39,673 nucleotides of DNA from Phycisphaerae bacterium (GCA_030426385.1 JAUHYI010000042.1:1-39673); one strand, 5' to 3'; positions 1-10,060 are shown, counted from the first letter of the stretch. Notes: generated from the sequence alone by a model not told the origin. Numbers and translations are program-made.

Positions 1-2
1 CG

Positions 3-1301
3 GGTTATTTTCGATTAGAAAAAGTCGGAGAAACGTGGTGGATGATCGACCCAATCGGGAACCTGTATTTTCACAACACGCTATGCAACATAGAACCCTC
101 CGCCGCGCCGACGGGAACCAAAGGCCGAAAATCATTGTTCGAGTGGTTGCCTGATAAAGGTGATGAAAGCGATCCGTTGTCGGTGGCCTATGAATATTAT
201 GTGTTCAGCGAGATTGAAGGGGTGATGAATTTTGATATCGCCAATCTGATTCGCAAGTATGGCGATGATTGGATGGCAAAATGGCGTGCCCGCGCCAAGC
301 GGCGTTTAGAAGTGTGGGGATACAATGCGGTACACAATTGGGTGAAGGCCGATGTGTGGTGTGATGAAGACGGGAATCATATCGTGCCTTACTCGGTGAC
401 CTGGTATCCACAAGGTAACACGCCGATGTTGACCGAGGGTATTCGCGGCGGCATGCCTGATGTGTTTTCGGATGAGTTTCCCGGAGAGGTTGATCGCCAC
501 ATTAAAAAAGTCACCGCAGGTTTGGCCGATGACTCGATGCTTGTCGGCCATTTCATCGGCGGCGAACTCGATTGGCGCGGCTTGTGCAATGCCTTTCCAC
601 GGATGTCGATCGAAACTGCCTGCGCTAAACGCCTACGCGAATACTTGCGGGAAAAATATAACAATGATGTTGAGGCGCTGCGAAAAAGCTGGAATAACGA
701 GGCCGTGACATTTGAAGACCTCATGCCTGATGAGTCGGCCGGTGAAGAGATGCGTCAGGACATGCTTGGCTTTTTGGAAATTTTTGCAGATCGCTATTTT
801 AAGATCAGTACCGAAGCCATTCGTCGCTACAATCCGAATCATTTGATTCTCGGTGAGCGAGCGCATCCATCCAACTTTCAGGATGAAGTGGTTCGTGCTA
901 CCGGACGTCACTGTGATGCGATTTCTTACGACATTTACGGCGATGAGCCAGGTCCACAATGTGATCGCGTGTACGAGTTAACCGGTCGGCCGATGTTGAT
1001 CGCTGAGATGGGTTTTCGTGGTCGGGATCGTGGTTTGGCTGGATCGCATAATACATTGCCCACGCAGGCGGCACGCGGTCAGGCGTATGAATTCTATATG
1101 AAAAAGTTGCTGAACAAGCCCTATTTTGTGGGTATGTTGATGTTTTGCTATCGCGACCAAATGTTTACCGCCGCGCCATTTGGTGAGGCGTTTAACTATG
1201 GCCTGGTGAGTATCACTGATACCCCATATCCAGAGTATGTTGAGTCTGTGATACGCGTAAATCGCGATTTATATAATACCCGTTTGAATATGTCGGAATA
1301 A
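3..1301 (+). CDS. Agarase-like glycoside hydrolase (clan GH-A TIM barrel), 5' end missing
   Basis: Partial gene: the frame is open back to the window edge, and the residues before the first ATG (position 42) read GYFRLEKVGETWW and run into MIDPIGNLYFHN. This resembles the 'G.WWLIDPDGN.F' opening of agarase-like and GH42/GH50-like barrels, so position 42 is an internal methionine and the true start lies upstream. The barrel continues with a GELDW segment (candidate acid/base Glu), a CDAISYDIYG strand and LIAEMGF, where the Glu is the candidate nucleophile. A final FCYRDQ segment suits the last barrel strand. The likely role is hydrolysis of an algal or marine polysaccharide. Any signal peptide would be outside the window. 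The downstream neighbour on the same strand is a sialidase-fold protein about 100 bp away, so co-transcription is possible. The clan call is fairly secure; family and substrate are not. Confidence 0.75.
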   Translation, partial: GYFRLEKVGETWWMIDPIGNLYFHNTLCNIEPSAAPTGTKGRKSLFEWLPDKGDESDPLSVAYEYYVFSEIEGVMNFDIANLIRKYGDDWMAKWRARAKRRLEVWGYNAVHNWVKADVWCDEDGNHIVPYSVTWYPQGNTPMLTEGIRGGMPDVFSDEFPGEVDRHIKKVTAGLADDSMLVGHFIGGELDWRGLCNAFPRMSIETACAKRLREYLREKYNNDVEALRKSWNNEAVTFEDLMPDESAGEEMRQDMLGFLEIFADRYFKISTEAIRRYNPNHLILGERAHPSNFQDEVVRATGRHCDAISYDIYGDEPGPQCDRVYELTGRPMLIAEMGFRGRDRGLAGSHNTLPTQAARGQAYEFYMKKLLNKPYFVGMLMFCYRDQMFTAAPFGEAFNYGLVSITDTPYPEYVESVIRVNRDLYNTRLNMSE

Positions 1302-1400
1302 CGGTTTGGTTTGTGTAAGTATGTTCGTCGTATATATGCGAGTTTTAACTTGTAATTGAATGGGGCGGCGCGTGTTGGTAGTTTTGCAGGAGTAGTTGGG

Positions 1401-2489
1401 ATGTCTATTAAGTCATTAACGCCTAAGCAGTCGTCGTTGCAGATTGATCGTCAGGTTGTTGTGCCGTTTACATCGACGCGAGAGCGTGCAGTTCCAGAAT
1501 GTTTGTTCGAAATTGGAAGCTCTGCATGGATGCTTGCCTATAACGATCATTGCGGCGTGGCTGACGAATCAGTGGCGGACATTTGCAGTATCGTGAGTCA
1601 TGATGACGGTGAAACATGGTCCGCGCCAACGGTGCTTGTGTCTCGTGGTGATCATGTGAATGTCGTGGCCCCGAGTTTGCTGACGTTGCAAGATGGCAGG
1701 ATTGGTATGTCGTATCTCGGGTTTGATGGTTATGAATCGCAGCATTTTTACTATCAAACGTGTGACGCACATGATGGCCCCTGGTCGCAACCAGTACGCA
1801 TTACCCGATCGCCAGGGTTTCACGGCAATGCGGGGATGAGGTTGTTACAACTTCGCAGTGGGCGACTCTTGCAGCCAGTGTGTTGGGCGCCCTATGAAAC
1901 GGATGAGCGAGAGGCGGTCTATCGCGTGTACGTCTGGTATTCCGATGATGGCGGGCAACATTGGGAATCAAATCCGCACGCGATTGAATTGCCTAAGCGC
2001 GGTGGCATGGAGCCGGTCGTGGTTGAATTGCATGATGGTGGGCTTCGCATGTTTATCCGCAATCAACTCGGCTACATTTATCAATGTGTTTCATCGGACG
2101 AAGGGATGACGTGGACAAAGCCAGAGCCGACCACATTGGTTAGCCCGGAATCGTGTTGTTTTTTGTCGCGCATCAAAGCAACGGGTGATTTGATCGTCTT
2201 GTGGAATCACAGCGTGTGTGACCCGAGTATGGATCACATGGGAAGCCGTTGTCCGTTGAGTGTGGCGGTGTCGCAAGACGAAGGTGAAAGCTGGTCTGCG
2301 CAGATCGATATTGAGACGGATTCAAATTACACGTACAGCATGCCCGTAGCTGCGTTCAGTGATGAATGGGCAATGTTTGCCTATTATCTTGGGCATGATT
2401 CGCAGAGTTCCGGGCGTGTAGAAGGCGTGTTTTCTCGATGCACGATTGAGCATTTGTACCAGGCCTTGCGATTGCCGATAGCTCACTAA
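1401..2489 (+). CDS. Sialidase-fold (BNR/Asp-box) protein
   Basis: A 362-residue protein with the six-bladed propeller features of exo-alpha-sialidases and related glycan-active proteins. Four Asp-box motifs (S-x-D-x-G-x-x-W) are visible at about residues 66-73 (SHDDGETW), 181-188 (SDDGGQHW), 231-238 (SSDEGMTW) and 291-298 (SQDEGESW). The ATG at 1401 is chosen over the in-frame ATG at 1356 because AGGAG (1388-1392) lies 8 nt before it. The N-terminus has no signal peptide, so a cytoplasmic location is likely unless an unusual export route exists. It follows an agarase-like hydrolase on the same strand and may act on the same glycan. Asp-boxes also occur in non-sialidase propellers, so sialic acid as substrate is only a possibility. 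Confidence 0.75.
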   Translation: MSIKSLTPKQSSLQIDRQVVVPFTSTRERAVPECLFEIGSSAWMLAYNDHCGVADESVADICSIVSHDDGETWSAPTVLVSRGDHVNVVAPSLLTLQDGRIGMSYLGFDGYESQHFYYQTCDAHDGPWSQPVRITRSPGFHGNAGMRLLQLRSGRLLQPVCWAPYETDEREAVYRVYVWYSDDGGQHWESNPHAIELPKRGGMEPVVVELHDGGLRMFIRNQLGYIYQCVSSDEGMTWTKPEPTTLVSPESCCFLSRIKATGDLIVLWNHSVCDPSMDHMGSRCPLSVAVSQDEGESWSAQIDIETDSNYTYSMPVAAFSDEWAMFAYYLGHDSQSSGRVEGVFSRCTIEHLYQALRLPIAH

Positions 2490-2605
2490 TTGACTCAATG
2501 GAAAAGCCGCTGCAAAGCTTGGGCGCAGTTCTTTCAGTGCGCCTTGGGTTGCGTGCTGAGCCTTTGTGCTGGTGCGAGTCCGTTAAAAGAGAGCATTGGC
2601 AAGCA

Positions 2606-3076
2606 TCACCAATTGATCCCCGCCGTTTCTTGGGCGGTCAGATTTTCTTGCAAAAATAATTTGGTCATGGAAAAGCTGTCGCGGCTATTTTGAAGCATAG
2701 CCTCAATGCCTTCCAGTTTCTGGTTACGGCCCATGACTTCAATTTTTTTCAGGGAATCAGCCAAGACCAGCATGCCGCAACTGGCGCTGCCACCTTTGCA
2801 TGAGTGAGCGATCCCTTCGATCGCTTTGAGATCTTGCGAAGTGATGGCTGTGGCTAATTCATCGAGTTGTGATTGGGTTTGATCTACAAATAGGCCGACC
2901 ATTTCGCAAACATCTTCGGGGGTATCGCCGGAAATATTGCGAAGATGAACAATGTCAGCGAGTGTTTGGGTTGCTGCCGAGGGATCAGCACGTGGTGGAT
3001 CGGATTGCTTGGCGTGTGAATCGTTATCGATGCCATCAACACTTGAGGCCAGCGGATTATCACGATTGTTTGGCAT
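2606..3076 (-). CDS. Histidine phosphotransfer (HPt) domain protein
   Basis: A 156-residue protein. The first 40 or so residues are polar and probably disordered (MPNNRDNPLASS...). An HPt four-helix bundle follows, with the phospho-accepting histidine in IAHSCKGGSASCGM (His91), matching the family's AHxLKG core with Cys replacing Leu. It would pass phosphate between receiver domains. It lies directly upstream of, and divergent from, five genes holding two kinases and several receivers, and is the obvious shuttle for that relay. The ATG at 3076 is preferred over the in-frame one at 3112 because AGAGG stands 9 nt upstream of it. It is convergent with the sialidase-fold gene. Confidence 0.88.
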   Translation of the reverse strand: MPNNRDNPLASSVDGIDNDSHAKQSDPPRADPSAATQTLADIVHLRNISGDTPEDVCEMVGLFVDQTQSQLDELATAITSQDLKAIEGIAHSCKGGSASCGMLVLADSLKKIEVMGRNQKLEGIEAMLQNSRDSFSMTKLFLQENLTAQETAGINW

Positions 3077-3622
3077 GGTCGTTATCCTCTTGGTTTCGAT
3101 GGTGTGCAGCAAAGCTCGGATGATCTCGTGGATTACTGTGCGGCTATGCCTGTGGTGTGCATCAGTGATGGCGACGGTTTTTGATTTTGACGGCTAAAAA
3201 CCTGGTGTTGTCAAAATCCTTGCGCGTGTAAAAGCATTTGGCTCGTTCATACGATTGTTAAAAAGTTGAGACCCTAGCGCATTTCGGCTCAACGACACAT
3301 TCGGATTAGTTGTCTCTTTTGGGGGATGCTCGCAAAATAAGAATTTAGCAGTCACTCATTTTGAGAGAGTGACATCGTGTGGCATTGATGTCGAGTGATA
3401 GCGACCTCTTGTCGTGATCTATTGACTGAAAAGATCAAGAACGATCAAGTTTGTGCCACAATTTGACGAGGTTGCATAGGAAAGATTCGCGCAATTCTTT
3501 TTTAAAAACTTTTGTGGCGTATCGACATTTAATCCTACGTTCACCTGTTTTGCACAAGCTTGTTTGTGCCTGGCAGATTGAACCACGGGAATGCTCATTC
3601 CACGAACTGAAAGAGCGAATCC
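3077..3622. other. Divergent intergenic region between HPt and REC-kinase genes
   Basis: This 546-bp stretch contains no convincing gene. It must hold the promoters of both signalling transcripts. On the minus strand a TTGACA-like hexamer (TGTCAA on +, 3209-3214) faces the HPt gene but has only a poor -10. Near the plus-strand gene are two short inverted repeats: GCACAA (3552-3557) with TTGTGC (3564-3569), and GGAATG (3588-3593) with CATTCC (3596-3601). A direct repeat GATCAAG occurs twice near 3431-3450. These are candidate regulator sites only. The plus-strand start at 3623 has AAAGAG 7 nt upstream. Confidence 0.4.
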
Positions 3623-5143
3623 ATGGCTGATCTCCTCATTGTCGATGACAATATTCTTAACCGTCGAATTCTTTGCAGATCACTTCGTGGAGAAGACCAC
3701 CAGATTACCGAAGCTTCCAATGGGCAAGAAGCCTTGGATTGTGTTCGCCAACATCATCCCGACTTGATATTGTTGGATGTCATGATGCCGGTGATGGATG
3801 GCATTGCCTGTTGTCAGGCCTTGCAACGTGATCGTTCGACGCGTCACATTCCGGTTCTGTTGGTAACCAGTCTTGATGATGAAAAAAGTGTGGTGAGCGG
3901 GCTCGATAGTGGGGCGATTGATTACATTACCAGGCCGTTTCAAGAAGAAGTTGTGCTTGCGCGCGTGCGGACAGCTTTGCGCATCAGGCACGACTATGAT
4001 CGTGCTGAAAAATTGTCGCAAATGCTCGGCATGCAGAACGAGCGTCTGTCCGAATCAACGCGAGTCGCGCATCAATTTGTGGATGATGTGTCGCATGAGT
4101 TTCGCACGCCGTTGACGGTGATTGATTCATACGCGGCGATCATTGTGGATGGCTTGGCTGGTCCTGTGGCTGACGAACAATTGCAACACCTGAATGTGAT
4201 ACGCAGTGCGGTGCAGGATTTGACGCGCATGGTCGATGATATGCTCGATAGCAGCAAGATCAAAGGTGGTACGCTGCGCATTGATCGGCAGCCGGTGAAT
4301 GTAGACGAGATCATGGGATCCATCCGCACGATGTTGACGGCTAAGGCCGAGACGAAGGGCATCAATATTAAAGAGGACATAGCGTCAGATTTGCCGGAAG
4401 CTTTTGCAGATATTGATCTGATCGGGCGTGTGCTGATAAATCTCGTGGTTAACGCGATCAAGTTTTCGCCGGATGATTCTTCGATCACAATCTGGGCCAA
4501 ACATGATGAAACCAATGCAGACATGATTCGCTTCGGGGTTACCGATGAGGGGCCGGGTCTACCTGCGGCAGATCTGAGCAAGCTGTTTGATCGTTTTGAA
4601 CAAGTTGGCACACAGACCGAGTCAAGCACAAAAGGGTTTGGTTTGGGGCTTAGTATCGCGAAGAATTTAGTCTGGCTGAATCTGGGTGAGATTAATGTGC
4701 AAAGCGAGCTAGGTGATGGAAGCAGTTTTTCGTTTACGGTGCCAAGCGCAAACCCTGCGGCAATCATTGGCGCCTATTGCCGACATCTTGCTGAGAAGTC
4801 GGCCATTCCGGCAAGTACGATCACCTGTTTTTCCATTGATGTGCCTACCCCGCAAATCAGTAGCGAACAGGTGCGAACGTTTTTAACCTCGAACTGTTAT
4901 CCGATGGACTTGTTTTTGGATACGGGTAACCCTGACGCGCTGATGGCGATAGGGGTGTCGTCCGCATGGGAGATTTGGATCGAACGCATCAAGTCGGTTT
5001 GGCTGGATCGGTATGGCGGCGGCATCTTGCCCCTGCGCATTGATGAGCAGAACGTCTACATCAAATCTTTTGACAAGTACAACGCAGATCGATCAGCCAA
5101 GGCCATACTAGACATATTTTCGGAGGTAAAGGCCTATGGCTAA
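3623..5143 (+). CDS. Receiver-histidine kinase (REC-HisKA-HATPase) with an unassigned C-terminal region
   Basis: A 506-residue cytoplasmic protein with no membrane segment. An N-terminal receiver (residues 1-120) has the acidic pair D8/D9, phospho-acceptor D52 (LLDVMMP) and T82, but the usually invariant Lys before Pro is Arg104 (YITRPF). A short linker leads to HisKA with His158 (VSHEFRTP). The ATPase domain has an N-box (NLVVNAIKFS), G1 (DEGPGL), F (LFDRFEQ) and G2 (GFGLGLSI), all intact. Residues from about 380 to 506 match nothing I recognise. The receiver-first layout means the kinase is controlled by phosphorylation from another protein, probably through the neighbouring HPt. The next receiver gene overlaps this one by 8 nt, so they are translationally linked. 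Confidence 0.9.
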   Translation: MADLLIVDDNILNRRILCRSLRGEDHQITEASNGQEALDCVRQHHPDLILLDVMMPVMDGIACCQALQRDRSTRHIPVLLVTSLDDEKSVVSGLDSGAIDYITRPFQEEVVLARVRTALRIRHDYDRAEKLSQMLGMQNERLSESTRVAHQFVDDVSHEFRTPLTVIDSYAAIIVDGLAGPVADEQLQHLNVIRSAVQDLTRMVDDMLDSSKIKGGTLRIDRQPVNVDEIMGSIRTMLTAKAETKGINIKEDIASDLPEAFADIDLIGRVLINLVVNAIKFSPDDSSITIWAKHDETNADMIRFGVTDEGPGLPAADLSKLFDRFEQVGTQTESSTKGFGLGLSIAKNLVWLNLGEINVQSELGDGSSFSFTVPSANPAAIIGAYCRHLAEKSAIPASTITCFSIDVPTPQISSEQVRTFLTSNCYPMDLFLDTGNPDALMAIGVSSAWEIWIERIKSVWLDRYGGGILPLRIDEQNVYIKSFDKYNADRSAKAILDIFSEVKAYG

Positions 5144-5504
5144 ACACATCCTGATCATTGATGATGATCGTGATATTGCTGGTGCGTTGGTGATTCGTCT
5201 CAAGGCCAGCGGCTATGCGGTGACTCATGCGCCCAATGGATTAGAGGGTGTCGAAGCGGCGACTCGCATTAAGCCCGACGCGATCCTGTTGGATATTCGC
5301 ATGCCTGACATTGATGGTTTTGAAGTGAATCGTCGGCTCAAGGAAGATCCCGAACTTGGCTTGATACCCGTGATCCTGCTTTCGGCCAACCTGCGAGAAA
5401 ACGCCCGCAAACAAGCCGTCGATGCTGGAATACATGAGTTTTTCTCAAAACCCTACGACGTCCCCGGCCTCATGAACGCCATTAAAAGGATGGTTGAAGA
5501 TTAG
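5136..5504 (+). CDS. Single-domain response regulator (CheY-like)
   Basis: A 122-residue stand-alone receiver. All key residues are present: D9-D11 acidic cluster, phospho-acceptor D53 (ILLDIRMPDIDG), the Ser of LLSAN in the Ser/Thr position, and Lys in FFSKPYD. There is no output domain, so it works as a phosphate carrier or through protein contacts. Its start overlaps the end of the kinase gene by 8 nt and has a strong ribosome-binding site, GGAGG at 5122-5126, 9 nt upstream and inside the kinase gene. It is the most likely direct partner of that kinase. Confidence 0.93.
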   Translation: MAKHILIIDDDRDIAGALVIRLKASGYAVTHAPNGLEGVEAATRIKPDAILLDIRMPDIDGFEVNRRLKEDPELGLIPVILLSANLRENARKQAVDAGIHEFFSKPYDVPGLMNAIKRMVED

Positions 5505-5565
5505 TTTTGCATTGATGCCGGGGCGTGTCGAATAACCCAATACAAAAATTTTAGAAGGAAATTTT

Positions 5566-5946
5566 ATGCCTGAAATCAAAGTACTTATTGCCGACGACGA
5601 TCGAGACCTGACACGTGCGATCGCGATTTATTTGAAGTCTGCCGGATTCAAAGTCATCAGCAGTGTCGATGCATACCAGGCATTGGCGTTGGCTGGTCAG
5701 AACCAACCTGATATCGCGGTGCTTGACATTAACATGCCTGCCGGTGGGGGTGTCAGTGTGCAACAGCGTCTTCGTCAGCGCGGTGGGATGGATACGTTGC
5801 CCGTGATTTATTTGACCGGCGACAAATCGGAAGAGGCTCGGAAATCGGCCATTGATGGCGGTGCATATGACGTGCTTTATAAGCCGGTCGATATGAAGAA
5901 GTTGGTTTCGTCAATCCGATCAGCGTTGAATTTGAAGGCGGCGTGA
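5566..5946 (+). CDS. Single-domain response regulator (CheY-like)
   Basis: A 126-residue receiver with D10-D12, phospho-acceptor D54 (VLDINMPAGGG), Thr in IYLTGD and Lys in DVLYKPVD. The loop after the phospho-acceptor is PAGGG in place of PxxDG, a variation shared with the next receiver (PPGSG). It starts 61 bp after the preceding receiver gene, with an AGAAGGA ribosome-binding site just upstream. No output domain is present. It is one of three consecutive single-domain receivers and may compete for phosphate from the same HPt protein or kinases. Confidence 0.93.
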   Translation: MPEIKVLIADDDRDLTRAIAIYLKSAGFKVISSVDAYQALALAGQNQPDIAVLDINMPAGGGVSVQQRLRQRGGMDTLPVIYLTGDKSEEARKSAIDGGAYDVLYKPVDMKKLVSSIRSALNLKAA

Positions 5947-5978
5947 TCTATTTGGAATTTTGCAGGGAGGGTGAACCT

Positions 5979-6395
5979 ATGAATTCATTAAACAAAGAAG
6001 TGTTGATCGCGGATGACGATCGACTGATCGTGAACATGCTGAGCATGCGATGTCGAAACCTGGGACTTCGTGTACAGACTTGCCAGGATGCGATGCAGAC
6101 TTTGGTGACCAGTCATAAACGGCTGCCATCGTTGTTAATCATTGATGTGACGATGCCGCCCGGCTCAGGGTTGGGTGTGTGTGAAATGATGGCCAACGAC
6201 ACGCGTTTGGCAAAAATCCCAGTCATTATTTTGACTGGACGTAAAAACGCGGAGACTCAGGAGCGCGCCGAGTCGTTCGGGGCGCATTTTTTCATGAAGT
6301 CTCCCGATGTCTGGGACAAGCTCAAGCCGTTGATCTGTCAATTGCTGGATATTGTCCCGCCAATTTCATCGAAAGAAAGAAAAGAAGCGGGCTGA
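5979..6395 (+). CDS. Single-domain response regulator (CheY-like), divergent
   Basis: A 138-residue receiver with D12-D14, phospho-acceptor D56 (LIIDVTMPPGSG), Thr in IILTGR and Lys in HFFMKSPD, where the usual cis-Pro after Lys is displaced by one residue. A GTG at 5943, overlapping the stop of the upstream gene, would also open the frame, but the ATG at 5979 has GGAGG (5966-5970) 8 nt upstream and gives a normal receiver N-terminus. The C-terminus ends in a short basic tail (SSKERKEAG). It is the third receiver of the run and precedes the large hybrid kinase by about 110 bp. Confidence 0.9.
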   Translation: MNSLNKEVLIADDDRLIVNMLSMRCRNLGLRVQTCQDAMQTLVTSHKRLPSLLIIDVTMPPGSGLGVCEMMANDTRLAKIPVIILTGRKNAETQERAESFGAHFFMKSPDVWDKLKPLICQLLDIVPPISSKERKEAG

Positions 6396-6508
6396 TGAAT
6401 CTTGATTGTTTCAGCACGTAAAACCCATCCGTTTCCTGGCTTCATAACCCTTACCGTCACATCTCATCATGCACCATTGAGAGAAGACACCACACATTCA
6501 GGAACTCC

Positions 6509-9500
6509 ATGATGAGTCATCAAACCAGTTCGTTAGGATATGCCACAAAATTTGGATTTGCCACGAAGTTCGGGATCCTGATTTGTAGTTTGGTCATTGT
6601 TTCAGTAGCGGCGGTTGGTGCCATTACGTATCGTCAATTCAACACATCGATCGTGCATGGAAAACTTGATCGTCTGGAAACAGAAGCCCGACTTTCTGGT
6701 GTGCGATTGGCTGCGCGCATCGAAGCATTGCGCCAGGACGTGACGTTTCTGTCTGGAACACCGCCGATTCAAGGCATCATTCGTGCCCGACAGGGGGGCG
6801 GGAAAGATCCTACCGACGGTTCGTCTGAAGAGCTTTGGGTTAAGCGAATGGGGACGATCTTCAGTGAAATGCTTCTGGCGAAGCCTGAGTACTTGCAAAT
6901 TCGCATGATCGGTGTGGCGGAATCGGGCAGGGAATTAGTCCGCGTTGATAACAAAAACGGGGATATTCTGATCACCGAATACGATGAGTTGCAGGAAAAA
7001 GGCGACCGTCCGTATTTTCAAAAAACCATTGAACTCGAAGCCCATACGGTTTATCTGTCCAGCATTAATCTGAACAACGAGAAGGGCCGGATCGTGGTTC
7101 CTCATGTGCCGGTGTTCCGAGCTGCGGTGCCGATTTATACGCCGGGCCACGAAATTTTCGGCATCGTGATTATCAACACAGACATGCGGCCGATTCTTGA
7201 AACGCTTAAGAATGACCTTGAGGAAGGTCATGATTTATACATCGCCAACAGTCAGGGCGAAGTTTTATTGCATCCCAATCCAGAACACTCTTTTGCATTT
7301 GACCAGGGCCAGGAAATTCGCCTTCAAGCGTTGTTCCCACAAATCAGTCGCGTCTTTGAAAACAAGAATCATGATGTGCGCGACATCATGGCCAGTGATG
7401 CGGAGAATGCAGAGACCGCGGTTGGCGTCTATAAAGTTATGTTTGATCCGCTTGATCCGGATCGGTTTTTGGCCGTGGCCTCGGCCGAGGCTTACGATGA
7501 TGTGTTGGCCGAATCCCGGGCCATGCGCAATCGCAGCATGCAAATCGGCGCGGTGCTTTTGATGTCAGCGCTGGCGGTGGGGTTGGTGTTTGCTCGAACG
7601 GTGACTCGGCCGTTGCGCCAGATCACCGAAGCTGCTGAAGCGTTTTCACGTGGCGAGGCCATGGGTAAACTGCCGATTGATGCGACCGATGAATCCGGGG
7701 TGTTGGCTCGCGTGATCGACAACATGATCAAACAGATTTCCTCACAGGCCGAGGTGGATGAACAACAGAATTGGATCAAGACCGAGCTGACGCGCATCAT
7801 GAGCCAGTCGCAGGGTATCACGGATATGTCGCAGTTAGGCACTTTCCTGATCAGTGATCTATCACGATTGGTGGAGGCCGGCCACGGGGCAATCTATGTG
7901 GCAGACGGGTATGATCCGAATGGACGCGACGATATTTTTGTGTTGTTGGGCACTTACGCATTTTCGGAACGCAAGCATGTTTCCAATCGGATCAAGATTG
8001 GTGAGGGATTGGTCGGACAATGCGCCCTGGAATGCAAGCCGATTCTGCTGACACAGGTTCCCGAAGATTACATCGAAATCAGTTCGGGGTTGGGTCGCAA
8101 GGTGCCTATGAACATTGTGGTGTTGCCCATCCTGTTTAAAGATCTCACGCTGGGTGTGATCGAGCTTGCCACGTTTAAGCCGTTTACATCGACACAACGC
8201 GAACTGATCGATCAGGTCGTGTCGAACATGGGTGTGCTATTCAATAGTGTGGTTGGTCGATACCGCACGGAATCATTGCTTGCCCAATCGCAGAAACTAT
8301 CTCAGGAAACCCAACGTCAATCGGAAAATCTTCGTTTGGCCAATGACGAGTTAGGCGAGCGCAATCAGGAATTGGAAATCCAGAAAAAGGAAATCGAAAG
8401 AAAGACCGCTGATATTGAAGCCGCGCAGAAAGAGTTGGAGCAGAAGGCCAGCGATCTCGAACAGGCCAGCAAATACAAATCAGAATTTCTCGCCAACATG
8501 AGCCACGAAATCCGCACGCCGATGAACGGCGTGTTGGGTATGGTTCAAATTCTGCTTGATACCGAGCTTAATAGTGATCAGTTGGATTACACCAACACCA
8601 TTCAAAGTTCGGCCAATTCACTTCTGACTGTCATCAATGATATTCTTGATTTTTCGAAGATCGAAGCAGGCAAACTGGACCTGGATGCCATTGACTTTCA
8701 GCTTCGAGAAACCGTTGGCCATATGATGAAGACCATGGCCATTCGTGCCCATGAAAAAGGATTGGTACTCGCTTGTGACATTGATGACGAAGTCCCGAAT
8801 CATCTGGTCGGTGACCCCGGGCGGTTGCGCCAAGTTGTGGTGAACCTCATCGGTAATGCGATCAAGTTTACTGATCAGGGCGAAATCCTGTTGAAGATCA
8901 GTATGGAAAAGGCTGAAGCGGACCACAGCGTCTTGCGATTTTCTATCACTGATAGCGGGATCGGTATCTCGCCGGAAAAACAACAAAGAATCTTTGAGTC
9001 ATTCTCGCAAGCGGATACTTCTGTGACGCGACAGCACGGCGGCACAGGGCTGGGCCTATCCATTTCGTCACAACTGGTCGAAATGATGGGCGGGACGATT
9101 AGCGTCGAAAGCACCGAAGGCAAAGGCAGTACGTTTTCCTTTACCGTTAAGCTTTTGTTGCCTGAGCATACGAACAGTAAAACGCCAGTACTCAAGAGCA
9201 CCGATCCAGAAGTGCCCGACATGCGCGTGCTTGTATTTGATGCGCACCAGACCAATCGACGTATTCTTGGTGAACTTTTGAAGAATTGGCGTTTGGCACC
9301 AACCGTGGTCAATGATAAAGAGGCGGTGATTGAAAAGTTGAAGCAAGCTCGCGATTCGGGTCAGCCTTTCGACGTGGCGATCATTGATGACGATGCTGCC
9401 GGACAAGATGCACTGCACATCGCCAATTGGATCCAGGAAAACCTTGAGCCGATTTGTCCCGTCGTTGTAATGGCTTCGTCATCCACACGTTTGGATGATT

Positions 9501-10060
9501 CGATCCGAACGTCGGATGTCATTGTGAGTCGCTTGATCAAGCCGATTGCCCAATCCGAATTGCTCAACAGCATTATGGAGATTCGCAATCGCGGCTCTGT
9601 GGTTTGTCGGTCTTCAGAACTCAGCGAATCACCGGCTGCTGATGACAATGAAATCGCGCATCGCCCGTTGCAAATTTTGCTCGCGGAAGACAACGTGGTT
9701 AACCAACGCGTGGCCGTCAACATTCTGCAAAAACGTGGTCACACCGTGATCGTTGCGGGCAACGGTAAGGAAGCGGTGGCCGCGTTCGAATTGGATCCGA
9801 AATTTGATCTGATTCTGATGGATGTTCAGATGCCTGACATGAGTGGATTCGAAGCCACAGCCGCTATTCGCCAACGTGAAGAACATACCGGCAAGCATAT
9901 TCCGATCATTGCGATGACCGCGCATGCCATGAAGGGCGATCGTGATCGATGCATTCAAGCGGGCATGGATGACTACGTGTCCAAGCCGGTGAAAATCGCG
10001 GACCTGATGTCGGTCATTCGAAAGTTGTCGAGCAATGTGGCGGCAGAATCACCAAGCTAA
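6509..10060 (+). CDS. Membrane hybrid histidine kinase (Cache-HAMP-GAF-HisKA-HATPase-pseudoREC-REC)
   Basis: A protein of 1183 residues. Membrane segment 1 is at about residues 17-38. A periplasmic Cache-type sensor follows (about 40-340, with the DRPYFQ and FRAAVPIY segments usual in this fold). Membrane segment 2 (about 343-365) leads into a HAMP domain, a GAF domain (about 430-590) and a charged coiled coil (about 595-660). HisKA has His666 in [11 protein letters not shown], and an intact ATPase domain follows with FESFSQAD and GTGLGLSI. A first receiver-like domain (about 907-1030) keeps D960 and a Lys-Pro but its acidic pair is reduced to FDAH. The last receiver is complete, with D1105 ([11 protein letters not shown]) and K1159 (VSKPVK). 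An ATG at 6512 has slightly better spacing from AGGAA and could be the real start. The protein probably senses a small periplasmic ligand and feeds the neighbouring HPt and receivers. Confidence 0.93.
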   Translation: MMSHQTSSLGYATKFGFATKFGILICSLVIVSVAAVGAITYRQFNTSIVHGKLDRLETEARLSGVRLAARIEALRQDVTFLSGTPPIQGIIRARQGGGKDPTDGSSEELWVKRMGTIFSEMLLAKPEYLQIRMIGVAESGRELVRVDNKNGDILITEYDELQEKGDRPYFQKTIELEAHTVYLSSINLNNEKGRIVVPHVPVFRAAVPIYTPGHEIFGIVIINTDMRPILETLKNDLEEGHDLYIANSQGEVLLHPNPEHSFAFDQGQEIRLQALFPQISRVFENKNHDVRDIMASDAENAETAVGVYKVMFDPLDPDRFLAVASAEAYDDVLAESRAMRNRSMQIGAVLLMSALAVGLVFARTVTRPLRQITEAAEAFSRGEAMGKLPIDATDESGVLARVIDNMIKQISSQAEVDEQQNWIKTELTRIMSQSQGITDMSQLGTFLISDLSRLVEAGHGAIYVADGYDPNGRDDIFVLLGTYAFSERKHVSNRIKIGEGLVGQCALECKPILLTQVPEDYIEISSGLGRKVPMNIVVLPILFKDLTLGVIELATFKPFTSTQRELIDQVVSNMGVLFNSVVGRYRTESLLAQSQKLSQETQRQSENLRLANDELGERNQELEIQKKEIERKTADIEAAQKELEQKASDLEQASKYKSEFLANMSHEIRTPMNGVLGMVQILLDTELNSDQLDYTNTIQSSANSLLTVINDILDFSKIEAGKLDLDAIDFQLRETVGHMMKTMAIRAHEKGLVLACDIDDEVPNHLVGDPGRLRQVVVNLIGNAIKFTDQGEILLKISMEKAEADHSVLRFSITDSGIGISPEKQQRIFESFSQADTSVTRQHGGTGLGLSISSQLVEMMGGTISVESTEGKGSTFSFTVKLLLPEHTNSKTPVLKSTDPEVPDMRVLVFDAHQTNRRILGELLKNWRLAPTVVNDKEAVIEKLKQARDSGQPFDVAIIDDDAAGQDALHIANWIQENLEPICPVVVMASSSTRLDDSIRTSDVIVSRLIKPIAQSELLNSIMEIRNRGSVVCRSSELSESPAADDNEIAHRPLQILLAEDNVVNQRVAVNILQKRGHTVIVAGNGKEAVAAFELDPKFDLILMDVQMPDMSGFEATAAIRQREEHTGKHIPIIAMTAHAMKGDRDRCIQAGMDDYVSKPVKIADLMSVIRKLSSNVAAESPS

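Noticed and set aside
2490..2605. GGCGCA/TGCGCC hairpin near 2530 as a terminator
   Set aside because: The 6-bp stem with a 10-nt loop and no U-tract is too weak to call.
4072..4767. 231-codon minus-strand frame opposite the REC-kinase
   Set aside because: It lies wholly within a clear kinase gene on the other strand and has low-complexity Ser-rich composition.
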